NCBI GenBank assembly: GCA_946222995.1
Contig: CAMIOS010000009.1
Location: 1 to 64,000, forward strand
Origin: an uncultured Enhydrobacter sp.
GTDB lineage: Bacteria > Pseudomonadota > Gammaproteobacteria > Pseudomonadales > Moraxellaceae
DNA length: 64,000 nucleotides
Direction of reading: 5' to 3'
This document shows positions 1 through 8,654 of this stretch, piece after piece (positions within the stretch are counted from its first letter, which is position 1; every line of letters begins with the position of its first letter). The translations under genes were made by a program, and so were the position numbers. Under the pieces are notes generated by a model. The model was not told the DNA's origin. It saw nothing but the letters and a program-made list of their open reading frames with translations, and ran no database searches.

Positions 1-495
1 TACTGATGAATATTTACCAAAATTAGTTTAGTGTTTTCTGTCGTGTGCAGAGATCCAATTTATAAAAAAAATTTATCATTCAAAAACATTTTTTTTGCTT
101 GACATTGTTTTAATAAAAAGACAAGATAAAGCGATCTACTCGTCAGTAATCAAGAATTATCGTTTTTGGTTACTTGGTAAAACGCTTGGTAAAATGGATA
201 ATCGCCAAGATAATTTACCCTTGTTGTGGATAGACTAAATTTTTCTTTATACTTTAGCCTTCCCGTTGACTTATCGGTTAACAATGACAAAAAGTAGGTG
301 TCCCTTATTTTATACAGAACATTAAAATTTTCTAGTAAATTAAAATGTTATTGTCTATCACAGGTCGATTACCATTTTTTAAGCTTAACTACTTAAATAA
401 TTTAAATAATTAAGTAACAGCGGTCATACTGTAAAAACTGTCAAGCAGCGGATTTTAAAGGGCTTATAATTAGCTTTTATGAAAGCAAACAGGTG
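1..495. other. Intergenic region upstream of ilvB
   Basis: This AT-rich stretch has no reading frame with coding character on either strand. It holds scattered promoter-like hexamers, such as TTGACA at 99-104 and a TTGACT around 264, but none has a well-spaced -10 box. The best -10 box is the TATAAT at 465-470, listed separately. I see no leader peptide rich in Leu, Ile or Val codons followed by a terminator, so classical attenuation of the ilv operon is not supported. Confidence 0.5.
465..470 (+). promoter_or_regulatory. Candidate -10 box for the ilv operon
   Basis: A perfect TATAAT lies 25 bases before the ilvB start. The matching -35 region is poor. A transcript from here would have a leader of only about 16 bases, which favours the upstream ilvB start over the internal ATGs near 610. 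Confidence 0.4.
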
Positions 496-2325
496 ATGAC
501 CGTGACACAAACGACCCAAGCCCCGAATATGACGGGCGAGAACCAAACGGCAGATGCCGCACCGCACTTTGATGAAAAGACCAAAAAAGCCTCGCATGGC
601 GAGCCTGTGATGATGTCAGGTGGTGAGATTTTAGTACAAGCCTTGATTGATGAAGGTGTACAATATATTTTTGGTTATCCAGGTGGGGCGGTGCTCCATA
701 TCTATGACGCGCTATTTAAACAAGACCAAATCGAGCATATCTTGGTAAGACATGAGCAAGCCGCAGGTCACATGGCAGATGCCTATAGCCGTGTTACAGG
801 AAAAACGGGTGTGGTACTTGCCACTTCAGGTCCTGGGGCGACCAATACCGTCACTGCGATTGCTACAGCCTTTATGGATTCTATCCCAATGGTGGTCATC
901 TCAGGACAAGTGCCCCAAAGCTTGATTGGCGATGATGCGTTCCAAGAAACTGACATGGTGGGCGTATCACGTCCTGTGGTCAAACACAGCTTTCAAGTGC
1001 GCCATGCCAGCGAAATTCCGACCATTGTACGTAAAGCCTTTTATATTGCCAGTTCAGGTCGTCCTGGTCCTGTGGTTATTGATGTGCCAAAAGACACCAC
1101 GGCGCCTAGCGAAAAATTCCCGTATCATTTCCCAGAGTCGGTGAGTTTACGTTCTTATCAGCCGTCTGTTAAAGGTCACGCAGGTCAAATCCGTAAAGCG
1201 GTTGAACTGTTACTTTCTGCCAAGCGTCCCGTCGTTTATACAGGCGGTGGGGTGATAGCCAGTAATTCCAGTAGCGAGTTGGTCGAATTGGTAAAATTGC
1301 TCAATTTGCCTGTGACCAATACTTTGATGGGACTTGGGGCGTATCCAGGTTCGGATCAGCAGTTTTTGGGTATGCTCGGGATGCATGGCACGTATGAGGC
1401 AAATTTGACCATGCACAATGCTGATGTCATTTTGGCAATTGGGGCGCGTTTTGATGACCGTGTGACTAACAATGTGCAAAAATTCTGTCCCAATGCCAAA
1501 ATTATTCATATTGATATCGATCCTGCCTCTATTTCAAAAACCATTAATTCGCATATCCCCATCGTTGGTGATGTCAAAAACGTGCTAAACGAAATACTGG
1601 CGCTTGTCAAAGATGGCAGCAAAACTCTCGATGAACATGCATTAAACGACTGGTGGGCACAAATTCATGAGTGGCGAAAACGTCATGGACTGCGGTATGA
1701 CACCGATACCAAAAACGGCATGAAGCCACAGCATGTGGTCGAAAAACTGTACGAACTTACCCACGGCAAAGCCATTATCACCTCTGATGTGGGTCAGCAC
1801 CAAATGTTCGCTGCACTTTATTATAAATACGATGAACCTCGCCAATGGCTGAACTCAGGCGGGCTTGGTACCATGGGTGTGGGGTTACCTTATGCGATGG
1901 CGGCAAAACTTGCCAGACCTGAGCGTGATGTGGTTTGTATCACAGGCGAGGGCTCGATTCAGATGAATATCCAAGAGTTATCGACGTGTTTGCAGTACAA
2001 TTTGCCCGTAAAAATTCTCAATTTAAATAATGCCCAGCTTGGCATGGTTAAACAATGGCAAGACATGATTTATGAAGGTCGCCACTCGCATTCCTATATG
2101 GATTCGTTGCCCGATTTTGTGAAGCTTGCCGAAGCCTATGGTCATGTTGGTATCAAAATTACCGACCCTGCTAAACTCGATGAGCAGCTTGCATATGCCT
2201 TATCACTCAAAGATAAATTGGTATTTATTGATGTGATTGTTGATAGAAACGAGCATGTTTATCCCATGCAAATTGCAGGGCAATCCATGCGGGATATGTG
2301 GTTAGCCAAAGGGGAGCGTTCATAA
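496..2325 (+). CDS. ilvB: Acetolactate synthase, large (catalytic) subunit
   Basis: Thiamine-diphosphate- and FAD-dependent enzyme. It condenses two pyruvates to acetolactate, or pyruvate with 2-oxobutyrate to acetohydroxybutyrate, the first shared step of Val, Leu and Ile synthesis. Visible features are the N-terminal PYR domain with the TPP-activating Glu in VRHEQAAGHMADAY (about residue 87), the central FAD domain, and the C-terminal PP domain with the metal/TPP motif TGEGSIQMN (about 483-491). About 38 residues precede the usual start of homology (SGGEILVQAL). ATGs at 610 and 613 are alternative starts with a GGCGAG upstream. A GTG lies directly before the ATG used here. The stop overlaps the ilvN start (TAATG). 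A regulatory small subunit follows, so this is the catalytic half of a feedback-controlled AHAS (IlvB/IlvI class). Confidence 0.96.
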   Translation: MTVTQTTQAPNMTGENQTADAAPHFDEKTKKASHGEPVMMSGGEILVQALIDEGVQYIFGYPGGAVLHIYDALFKQDQIEHILVRHEQAAGHMADAYSRVTGKTGVVLATSGPGATNTVTAIATAFMDSIPMVVISGQVPQSLIGDDAFQETDMVGVSRPVVKHSFQVRHASEIPTIVRKAFYIASSGRPGPVVIDVPKDTTAPSEKFPYHFPESVSLRSYQPSVKGHAGQIRKAVELLLSAKRPVVYTGGGVIASNSSSELVELVKLLNLPVTNTLMGLGAYPGSDQQFLGMLGMHGTYEANLTMHNADVILAIGARFDDRVTNNVQKFCPNAKIIHIDIDPASISKTINSHIPIVGDVKNVLNEILALVKDGSKTLDEHALNDWWAQIHEWRKRHGLRYDTDTKNGMKPQHVVEKLYELTHGKAIITSDVGQHQMFAALYYKYDEPRQWLNSGGLGTMGVGLPYAMAAKLARPERDVVCITGEGSIQMNIQELSTCLQYNLPVKILNLNNAQLGMVKQWQDMIYEGRHSHSYMDSLPDFVKLAEAYGHVGIKITDPAKLDEQLAYALSLKDKLVFIDVIVDRNEHVYPMQIAGQSMRDMWLAKGERS

Positions 2326-2816
2326 TGAAACATTTAATTTCTGTATTGATGGAAAACGAAGCAGGCTCACTTTCTCGTGTTGTGGGCTTGTTCTCTCAGC
2401 GTGGCTACAACATCGAAACGCTTAATGTTGCACCAACTGATGACCCAACATTATCACGTTTGACCTTGACCACGGACACGGCTGCCAATAAAGTTGAGCA
2501 AATCACCAAACAATTGCATAAATTGATTGAAGTGGTTAAAGTAACGACTTTGTCCGATACCAAGCACATTGAACGTGAATTGATGCTAATTAAAGTGCGA
2601 GCAACAGGGTCAAGCCGTGAAGAAATCAAACGTACTGCTGATATTTTTCGTGCTCAAATTGTCGATGTTACACCCAATATTTATACCATTCAGATTGTCG
2701 GTGATACCGAAAAATTAGACGGTTTTATTGAGATTATGGGCAATGAAAAAATTCTTGAGGTGGTGCGTTCGGGCGTGATTGGTATTGCACGTGGTGAAAA
2801 AACATTAGCCCTTTAG
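2325..2816 (+). CDS. ilvN: Acetolactate synthase, small (regulatory) subunit
   Basis: The ACT-domain regulatory subunit confers valine feedback inhibition and activates the large subunit. The predicted protein has 163 residues, the usual length of the IlvH/IlvN class. The N-terminal ACT domain (SVLMENEAGSLSRVVGLFS, then RGYNIETL) spans about residues 1-75, and the ACT-like C-terminal half carries GDTEKLDGFIE. The start is set by GGGGAG at 2311-2316 and a one-base overlap with the ilvB stop. An in-frame GTG 27 bases upstream lies inside ilvB and has no support. Confidence 0.95.
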   Translation: MKHLISVLMENEAGSLSRVVGLFSQRGYNIETLNVAPTDDPTLSRLTLTTDTAANKVEQITKQLHKLIEVVKVTTLSDTKHIERELMLIKVRATGSSREEIKRTADIFRAQIVDVTPNIYTIQIVGDTEKLDGFIEIMGNEKILEVVRSGVIGIARGEKTLAL

Positions 2817-2824
2817 GACAAGAA

Positions 2825-3226
2825 ATGTTTTATTTACTTAAAGAAACGGATTTCTATGTGGGTTCAGAAACATGGGTGTCAGCAAATTCACCAAGTTCAC
2901 CTTTTGCTATTGTTTTTGAAAGTGATGAGAAAACGGCTTATTTATATGCCCTTGATACCCAAGCGCAAGAACAACCTATTATAGATGCCCTACACGTTTA
3001 TAATATTTGTGATATTACTGATACCAATATGTCAAGTAAAGTACAACTTTGTTGGCATAAGAATGGCTTGGTAGGCGTATTGCTTATCAATGACTATCCC
3101 CATGTTGTGTATGATTTTAGAAGTAAAGTTGGTTATAGTCGAAATAATTTCCCTGAGCCTGCCATTGGTAGTGAATGGAAGCATGAAATATTAACTGATG
3201 AATGCATTGAAAAAATACACAAATAA
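2825..3226 (+). CDS. Small protein of unknown function between ilvN and ilvC (DUF2251-like)
   Basis: This 133-residue soluble protein starts 8 bases after the ilvN stop, with AGGACAAGAA as a possible ribosome site, so it is co-transcribed with the ilv genes. Two segments, FAIVFESDEKTAYLYALD (about residues 27-44) and LLINDYPHVVYDFRSKVGY (about 94-112), remind me of the DUF2251 family from memory. No catalytic motif, signal peptide or membrane segment is visible. The gene is clearly more AT-rich than ilvN and ilvC. That, and its place inside a conserved operon, suggests a later insertion. It has no evident role in branched-chain synthesis. Confidence 0.7.
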   Translation: MFYLLKETDFYVGSETWVSANSPSSPFAIVFESDEKTAYLYALDTQAQEQPIIDALHVYNICDITDTNMSSKVQLCWHKNGLVGVLLINDYPHVVYDFRSKVGYSRNNFPEPAIGSEWKHEILTDECIEKIHK

Positions 3227-3261
3227 TTTAACTATTTTATTCAAAGACAAGGAACTTAACT

Positions 3262-4284
3262 ATGAGCTTAAATATTTTTTATGACAAAGACTGTGATTTA
3301 TCCATCATCCAAGCTAAAAAAGTCGCCATCATCGGCTACGGATCACAAGGCCACGCCCACGCATTGAACCTCAAAGACAGCGGTGTTGATGTCACCGTTG
3401 GTCTTCGTAAAGACTCAATGTCTGTCAAAAAAGCCGAAAATGCGGGCTTAAAAGTGGTTGAAGTTGAAGAAGCCGTTAAAAGCGCTGACTTGGTCATGAT
3501 TTTAACGCCCGATGAATTCCAAAAACAACTGTATAAAGATGTGATTGAGCCACATATCAAAGAAGGTGCGACCCTTGCTTTTGCTCACGGTTTTGCCATT
3601 CATTACAACCAAATCGTACCCCGTAAAGACCTCGATGTTATCATGATTGCCCCAAAAGCCCCAGGGCACACCGTGCGTAACGAATTTGTTCAAGGTGGCG
3701 GGATTCCTGATTTAATCGCGGTGTACCAAGATGCCTCTGGGCAAGCTAAACAGGTCGCACTGTCATATGCCATGGGGGTAGGCGGTGGTCGTTCGGGTAT
3801 CATCGAAACCACCTTTAAAGATGAAACCGAAACCGACCTATTTGGTGAACAAGCCGTGCTGTGTGGCGGTGCGGTTGAACTGGTTAAAATGGGCTTTGAA
3901 ACCCTTGTTGAAGCGGGTTACGCGCCAGAAATGGCTTACTTTGAGTGTTTACATGAACTCAAACTGATCGTTGATTTGATGTATCAAGGCGGTATCGCGG
4001 ATATGAACTACTCGATCAGTAACAACGCCGAATACGGTGAATATGTGACTGGTTTAGAAGTTATTAACGAGCAATCTCGCGAAGCCATGCGTAATGCGCT
4101 AAAGCGCATCCAATCGGGCGAATATGCCAAAATGTTTATCTCAGAAGGGGCGATGGGATATCCATCAATGACCGCCCGCCGCCGCCAAACTGCCGAGCAT
4201 GAAATTGAAAAAACAGGCGCAAAACTGCGTGGTATGATGCCATGGATTACCGACAGTAAAATCATCGACAAGGCCAAAAACTAA
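3262..4284 (+). CDS. ilvC: Ketol-acid reductoisomerase, NADP-dependent, class I
   Basis: Catalyses the Mg-dependent alkyl shift and NADPH reduction of acetolactate or acetohydroxybutyrate, the second common step of Val/Ile/Leu synthesis. The Rossmann motif GYGSQGHAHALNL (residues 25-37) and the cofactor loop LRKDSMSVKKAE (Arg and Ser residues that bind the NADPH phosphate) are clear. The C-terminal helical domain contains the metal-binding acidic stretch DETETDLFGEQAVL and the ECLHELKLIVDL segment. At 340 residues it is the short class I form. A canonical terminator follows 42 bases after the stop, closing the operon. Confidence 0.97.
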   Translation: MSLNIFYDKDCDLSIIQAKKVAIIGYGSQGHAHALNLKDSGVDVTVGLRKDSMSVKKAENAGLKVVEVEEAVKSADLVMILTPDEFQKQLYKDVIEPHIKEGATLAFAHGFAIHYNQIVPRKDLDVIMIAPKAPGHTVRNEFVQGGGIPDLIAVYQDASGQAKQVALSYAMGVGGGRSGIIETTFKDETETDLFGEQAVLCGGAVELVKMGFETLVEAGYAPEMAYFECLHELKLIVDLMYQGGIADMNYSISNNAEYGEYVTGLEVINEQSREAMRNALKRIQSGEYAKMFISEGAMGYPSMTARRRQTAEHEIEKTGAKLRGMMPWITDSKIIDKAKN

Positions 4285-4326
4285 ACACGATAATTTTTAT
4301 ACCAGTTAAATTTATCCTTTTAAAGA

Positions 4327-4356
4327 CCTTACGCCGCGATTGTGTAAGGTTTTTTT
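4327..4356 (+). terminator. Rho-independent terminator of the ilv operon
   Basis: CCTTAC (4327-4332) pairs with GTAAGG (4344-4349), followed by seven T residues. Confidence 0.8.
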
Positions 4357-4424
4357 ATCGCCCCTTTTGTGTCATCTTAGATTTTACGGTAAAATAGCCA
4401 GTCGTTTTTAACCTTGAGAATACC

Positions 4425-4967
4425 GTGACTATTTTAGCTATCCTATGGTCGAACCTATCGGCGACTGACTTATCCAATATGGTTATACCCCCACTGTTTT
4501 ATCCCTTGTTTATGCACTTATCTTTTGCCGTACCTGATATAGTAAGTTTGATAAGTTGGGAAGCGGTATATTTGGTCGCTACCGCCATTATAGGACTGCT
4601 AATTGCGTATGAAGCATGGGCGCTTAAAAAAAATGCCGGTAAATTACCCACGACCTTTTTATTTAATATTAGCTCAATTATTGAAACCCTGTGGATGGTT
4701 ATCACCGGTGCCTTTTTATATTTTGGGCATTTCTCGACATTACCAAAAGTGATTGCGGTCGCTTATATTATTTACGGCGTATTTGGATGGTTGTATAGTT
4801 TTTATTTATTAAAAGATCAAGATTTGGTAACGCATGATATTGAAAATATTAAAATGCCAGCTAAATTTATGGATTATAGCTTTTCTTTTTCTTGGGTCAT
4901 AATAACAGCAAGTTTGGGATTTTTATTTATTCTGTTTGAGCAAGGCAAAATTAGCTTAGGCACTTAA
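4425..4967 (+). CDS. Predicted integral membrane protein, unknown function
   Basis: 180 residues with four hydrophobic segments, at roughly 47-63, 84-106, 108-128 and 152-172, and short polar loops. I do not recognise the family; the arrangement resembles small four-helix inner-membrane proteins. The start shown is GTG with a weak TTGAGA upstream. ATG at 4479 and at 4512 are plausible alternatives that keep all membrane segments. It is monocistronic: it follows the ilv terminator and precedes the cspA promoter region. Confidence 0.7.
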   Translation: MTILAILWSNLSATDLSNMVIPPLFYPLFMHLSFAVPDIVSLISWEAVYLVATAIIGLLIAYEAWALKKNAGKLPTTFLFNISSIIETLWMVITGAFLYFGHFSTLPKVIAVAYIIYGVFGWLYSFYLLKDQDLVTHDIENIKMPAKFMDYSFSFSWVIITASLGFLFILFEQGKISLGT

Positions 4968-5074
4968 TAGCAAAAACTGTTTGAATTTTATACAATTTTT
5001 TAACTGTTTACCCAATAGCGGCAAAAGAATGGGTAAAGATAACAATTTTATGCAAATAACGTTAGGTAAATCGC

Positions 5075-5091
5075 TATAATTAGGCTATACT
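5075..5091 (+). promoter_or_regulatory. Candidate -10 elements for the cold-shock gene
   Basis: TATAAT at 5075-5080 and TATACT at 5086-5091 lie about 125-140 bases before the start codon. Initiation here would give a 5 prime leader of roughly 120-130 bases, the long leader typical of cold-inducible csp mRNAs. The -35 matches are weak. Confidence 0.45.
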
Positions 5092-5214
5092 TTATCTATC
5101 GCAAAGGTATCAGTCAGTTATTTTTTGCGATATTTCTTTAAACGAATAATATAAACTAACTTTAAACCAGTAAGATAGATTCTATTATTCAAATGTTATT
5201 CAGTAGGATTTTTT

Positions 5215-5427
5215 ATGTCAGATAAAGTTACCGGTACTGTAAAATGGTTTAATGAAAGCAAAGGTTTTGGCTTTATTGCTCAAGACAATGGTGGTCAAGA
5301 CGTTTTTGCCCATTACAGTGCTATCCAAGGCTCAGGTTTTAAAACCCTTAAAGAAGGACAACGTGTGAGCTTTGTGTTAAGCCAAGGTCAAAAAGGACCA
5401 CAAGCAGAACAAATCGAAGCGCAATAA
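5215..5427 (+). CDS. cspA: Cold-shock protein, CspA family
   Basis: A 70-residue single cold-shock domain that binds single-stranded RNA and DNA and melts RNA structure. RNP1 KGFGFI (residues 16-21) and RNP2 DVFAHY (29-34) are intact, preceded by VKWFNESKG. RNP2 reads VFAHY rather than the commoner VFVHF. AGTAGGA sits upstream of the ATG. The gene has a long AT-rich leader and its own terminator, so it is a stand-alone unit. Which of the several paralogues usual in this group it corresponds to cannot be told. Confidence 0.93.
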   Translation: MSDKVTGTVKWFNESKGFGFIAQDNGGQDVFAHYSAIQGSGFKTLKEGQRVSFVLSQGQKGPQAEQIEAQ

Positions 5428-5486
5428 TAACCATAAAATGACTTCAATAGTCTGTTATTGGCTAAACAATGTATTACTTTAAAAAT

Positions 5487-5517
5487 AAAGCAACCAAAAG
5501 TTAGGTTGCTTTTTTTA
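5487..5517 (+). terminator. Rho-independent terminator of cspA
   Basis: AAGCAACC (5488-5495) pairs with GGTTGCTT (5504-5511), followed by a T run. Confidence 0.85.
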
Positions 5518-5857
5518 TAGCTGTTTATTGAGTATTTTTAATGACCTGTACAACTGATAGCTATGGTATAAAATTTATCAATAAAATAGGTAAAATTTGC
5601 CGAAAAATTGCAGTAATTTTGATTTTCAAGTCAGATTTTAGCAAAATTTTAACAAATTTGTGACCATAAATTCACGTCAAAACCTTGATTTGTGCGCATA
5701 GTTATCGCAACATAGACAGGATAACGATAATAAAAGTTTTGGTAAAAATAGATAAGTAAGATAAATTATGCTTGTTTATTTTACTAGCAATTTTTATTCA
5801 TCTTTACATTTTTTTTAGGTTACAACCTTTTTTAAACACATAACAAACGAGGAACGT
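5518..5857. other. AT-rich intergenic region before etfB
   Basis: No reading frame is supported. A TGGTATAAA extended -10-like element lies at 5564-5572. A TTGATT at 5685-5690 has a poor -10 partner. Either could drive etfBA; neither is convincing. GAGGAACGT precedes the etfB ATG as the ribosome site. Confidence 0.35.
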
Positions 5858-6607
5858 ATGAAAGCATTAGTCGCTGTGAAGCGTGTGGTTGATTATAATG
5901 TCAAAGTTCGTGTAAAAGCTGACAATACAGGTGTTGATTTGACCAATGTCAAAATGTCAGTTAACCCATTTGATGAAATTGCGGTCGAGGAAGCAGTACG
6001 CCTACAAGAAGCAGGTATTGTTAGCGAGATTGTGGTAGTGTCTATTGGTCCTAAAGAAGCCCAAGAGCAAATCCGTGGTGCAATGGCACTGGGTGCTGAC
6101 CGGGGTATTTTGGTTGAGACCAATGAGACTGTGCGTCCATTACAAGTGGCAAAAATTTTAAAAGGAATCGCAGAAGCGGAACAAGCTCAATTGATTATTT
6201 TAGGTAAACAAGCCATTGACGATGATAATAACCAAACAGGGCAAATGCTTGCGGCATTGATGGGTATTGGTCAAGCAACCTTTGCGTCAAAAGTAGCGGT
6301 TGAAGGTTCGAATGTCAAAGTCACGCGTGAAATCGACGGTGGTTTACAAACTCTTGAATTGCCATTACCTGCGGTCATTACCACTGATTTACGTCTCAAT
6401 GAGCCACGTTATGCAAAATTGCCGAACATTATGAAAGCGAAGAAAAAGCCATTGGATGAGAAAAAACCAGAAGATTATGGTGTATCGATCGCTTCTAACA
6501 TCCAAGTGGTAAAAGTTTCGCCACCTGCTGAGCGTAAAGCCGGGGTAAAAGTTAAATCAGTTGATGAGTTAATCGATAAACTACGTAATGAAGCAAAAGT
6601 TATCTAA
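5858..6607 (+). CDS. etfB: Electron transfer flavoprotein, beta subunit
   Basis: The beta subunit of the soluble FAD/AMP heterodimer that takes electrons from acyl-CoA and other dehydrogenases and passes them to ETF:ubiquinone oxidoreductase. It has 249 residues, the standard length. Features: the N-terminal KALVAVKRVVDYNVKVRV, the conserved NPFDEIAVEEAVRL (about 37-50) and the AMP-site segment LGKQAIDDDNNQTGQMLAAL (about 113-133). It lies 75 bases upstream of etfA and both end at one terminator. No dehydrogenase or ETF-QO gene is adjacent. Confidence 0.96.
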   Translation: MKALVAVKRVVDYNVKVRVKADNTGVDLTNVKMSVNPFDEIAVEEAVRLQEAGIVSEIVVVSIGPKEAQEQIRGAMALGADRGILVETNETVRPLQVAKILKGIAEAEQAQLIILGKQAIDDDNNQTGQMLAALMGIGQATFASKVAVEGSNVKVTREIDGGLQTLELPLPAVITTDLRLNEPRYAKLPNIMKAKKKPLDEKKPEDYGVSIASNIQVVKVSPPAERKAGVKVKSVDELIDKLRNEAKVI

Positions 6608-6682
6608 TATTTTTTAGTATAACGTTTTGAATTTAAAAGCTTTAACGTTTATAAACCGATTAAATAGATTAAGGAAAATAAC

Positions 6683-7615
6683 ATGGCAATTTTAGTATAT
6701 GCAGAGCATGATAATAAAGAGCTAAAAAAAGCAACGCTTAATACCGTAACAGCAGCCAGCAAAATTGGTGGTGATATTGTAGTGTTAGTCGCAGGTTCTG
6801 GCTGTGAAGCGGTAGCACAACAAGCCTCACAAGTGGCAGGCGTCAGTAAAGTATTATGTGTGAGTAACCCAGCGTTAGAATACCAATTAGCCGAAAATGT
6901 GGCAAACTTGGTGGTGTCATTGGCAGGTGATTATAGCCATATTTTAGCGCCTGCGACCACGACTGGTAAAAACTTTATGCCGCGTGTAGCAGCGTTGTTG
7001 GATGTGAATATGCTCTCAGATATCACAGCAGTGATCGATGCCGAAACCTTTGAGCGGCCCATTTATGCAGGCAACGCTATTGCCACGGTTAAAGATACCG
7101 AAAGCAAAAAAATTATCACGGTTCGTACCACCGCATTTGATGCAGCGGCAAGCACCGGCGGTTCAGCAACCGTCGAGCAAGTAGCTGGCGGTGAGGATGC
7201 AGGTAAATCTAAATTTGTTGGTGAAGAGTTGGCAAAATCTGACCGCCCAGAATTGACAGGCGCCGAAATTGTGGTGTCAGGTGGTCGTGCATTGGCGAGC
7301 GGTGAAAACTTTACTAAGTACTTAGAGCCATTGGCGGATAAATTGGGTGCGGCAATGGGTGCATCTCGGGCAGCCGTTGATGCAGGCTATGTGCCTAATG
7401 ATTTACAAGTAGGACAAACAGGTAAAATCGTCGCCCCTAACTTGTATATTGCTGCCGGTATCTCAGGAGCGATTCAGCATTTAGCAGGTATGAAAGATTC
7501 TAAAGTGATCGTGGCTATTAACAATGACCCAGAAGCCCCAATATCACAAGTCGCAGATTATTTCTTGGAAGGCGATATTTTCCAAGTTCTGCCAGAGCTG
7601 ACTAGCAAGTTATAA
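6683..7615 (+). CDS. etfA: Electron transfer flavoprotein, alpha subunit
   Basis: FAD-binding partner of EtfB. The N-terminal half (residues 1-185) has the ETF alpha/beta fold with HILAPATTTGKNFMPRVAALL. The C-terminal FAD domain holds the family signature SRAAVDAGYVPNDLQVGQ, then LYIAAGISGAIQHLAGMK and INNDPEAPI. The length of 310 residues is normal. AAGGAAAATAAC precedes the ATG. It is transcribed after etfB as a two-gene operon. Confidence 0.96.
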   Translation: MAILVYAEHDNKELKKATLNTVTAASKIGGDIVVLVAGSGCEAVAQQASQVAGVSKVLCVSNPALEYQLAENVANLVVSLAGDYSHILAPATTTGKNFMPRVAALLDVNMLSDITAVIDAETFERPIYAGNAIATVKDTESKKIITVRTTAFDAAASTGGSATVEQVAGGEDAGKSKFVGEELAKSDRPELTGAEIVVSGGRALASGENFTKYLEPLADKLGAAMGASRAAVDAGYVPNDLQVGQTGKIVAPNLYIAAGISGAIQHLAGMKDSKVIVAINNDPEAPISQVADYFLEGDIFQVLPELTSKL

Positions 7616-7631
7616 GTCATTATTTTTTATT

Positions 7632-7661
7632 AAAAACCCCATAATTTTTTATGGGGTTTTT
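7632..7661 (+). terminator. Rho-independent terminator of etfBA
   Basis: AAAAACCCCAT (7632-7642) pairs with ATGGGGTTTTT (7651-7661) around an AT-only loop. The symmetry would let it work in both directions. Confidence 0.85.
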
Positions 7662-7758
7662 AATTGAGCCTTATATTGTCAGCCACAGCTTACAGCACTT
7701 GACGCAAATAACACTTTTTAATGATTTGTCATTTGAGTAATATAGATTGTCATAATAG

Positions 7759-7783
7759 CCACCTTATTATGAGGTGGTTTTTT
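7759..7783 (+). terminator. Second terminator-like hairpin between etfA and the next gene
   Basis: CCACCT (7759-7764) pairs with AGGTGG (7772-7777), followed by six T residues. No gene lies between it and the etfA terminator, so it is either a back-up terminator or the end of an unrecognised short RNA. Confidence 0.55.
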
Positions 7784-7885
7784 AATCACCTGAAAAACTA
7801 AAAGAATTTATTCTCCATGGTGGGCTACTAAGAAATAAAGACCTATTCACGGTTAGCAAAGACAATTTATTAGCAATGAGGTAAC

Positions 7886-8533
7886 ATGGATACAGTGATG
7901 TCTTTGGTAGAATTTCGTAACCAATTAACCAAAAAACTTGCATCCGTAGGGCTGGCAGAAGAAAAAGTACGTCCGTTTGTGTGTACAGGATCGCCTTTGT
8001 CATGTGACATTATGATGGTGGGGTATAACCCATCTCGAGATATGGAATTAGCGACGTTTGACGCCCGAATTTGGGATGATAACACAGGGTTTGATCGAGA
8101 GCATTTTGTTGAATTGTATGACTTTGCAGGGCATCAACAAGGGGAAAATCGGTGGAGTCGCAATCATATCTTTCAGCAAAACTTGATTGATGAATTACCT
8201 GATTATGCGGTATTAGAAACCTATTTGTATAGTATGATTACCCCCAAAAAATCTTTAGTGCCCACACTGCATCGTAATACCGAAATATTTGACTGGTTGG
8301 TTAAGGTCGTACAACCCAAACTGATTATTACACAAAATAGCGAGGTGCGTCGATATTTTGAACGGGTGACAACAAAAATATTAAAACGTAACGAATTTAA
8401 TGCCGTAATGTATCAAGCTCAGCCTTGTGTGATATTACCGATTAGTCATTTGTCAAAAAAATGGACGTTTGCAGAGATTGCTGCATTAAGAGAGTCGGTA
8501 CTAACTTTTTTGGAGATGTTAGAAGACGTTTAA
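7886..8533 (+). CDS. Putative uracil-DNA-glycosylase-superfamily protein
   Basis: 215-residue soluble protein. Residues 42-51 read as a hydrophobic strand followed by GYNPSR, the position and pattern of the active-site loop (G-x-N-P) in Mug-like members of the UDG superfamily. Near the C-terminus LPISHLSKKW (about 184-193) could be the substrate-binding loop that reads HPS in classical UDGs. The conserved-looking FDREHFVELYDF and NRWSRNHIFQQ lie between. Function in uracil or mismatch repair is inference from these two motifs. A separate canonical Ung is encoded at 54.1 kb. The start is well placed after GAGGTAAC. It is a single gene, convergent with ppiD across a shared terminator. Confidence 0.6.
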   Translation: MDTVMSLVEFRNQLTKKLASVGLAEEKVRPFVCTGSPLSCDIMMVGYNPSRDMELATFDARIWDDNTGFDREHFVELYDFAGHQQGENRWSRNHIFQQNLIDELPDYAVLETYLYSMITPKKSLVPTLHRNTEIFDWLVKVVQPKLIITQNSEVRRYFERVTTKILKRNEFNAVMYQAQPCVILPISHLSKKWTFAEIAALRESVLTFLEMLEDV

Positions 8534-8577
8534 TCTCGTTTACCAATTGTGGTAAGTATTGTGATAAGTAGGATAAT

Positions 8578-8622
8578 AAAAAAGCCATAAGTCTTTTTGA
8601 CATAAAAAGGCTATGGCTTTTA
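8578..8622. terminator. Bidirectional terminator between the UDG-like gene and ppiD
   Basis: AAAAGCCATA (8580-8589) pairs with TATGGCTTTT (8612-8621) around an inner CTTTTT/AAAAAG stem. Both strands end in T runs, serving two convergent genes. Confidence 0.8.
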
Positions 8623-8654
8623 ATAATGTGTTAGGTAATGGCTGTCTATCACGA

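Noticed and set aside
1..495. ilv leader-peptide attenuator
   Set aside because: No short frame rich in Leu/Ile/Val codons followed by a terminator could be found before ilvB.
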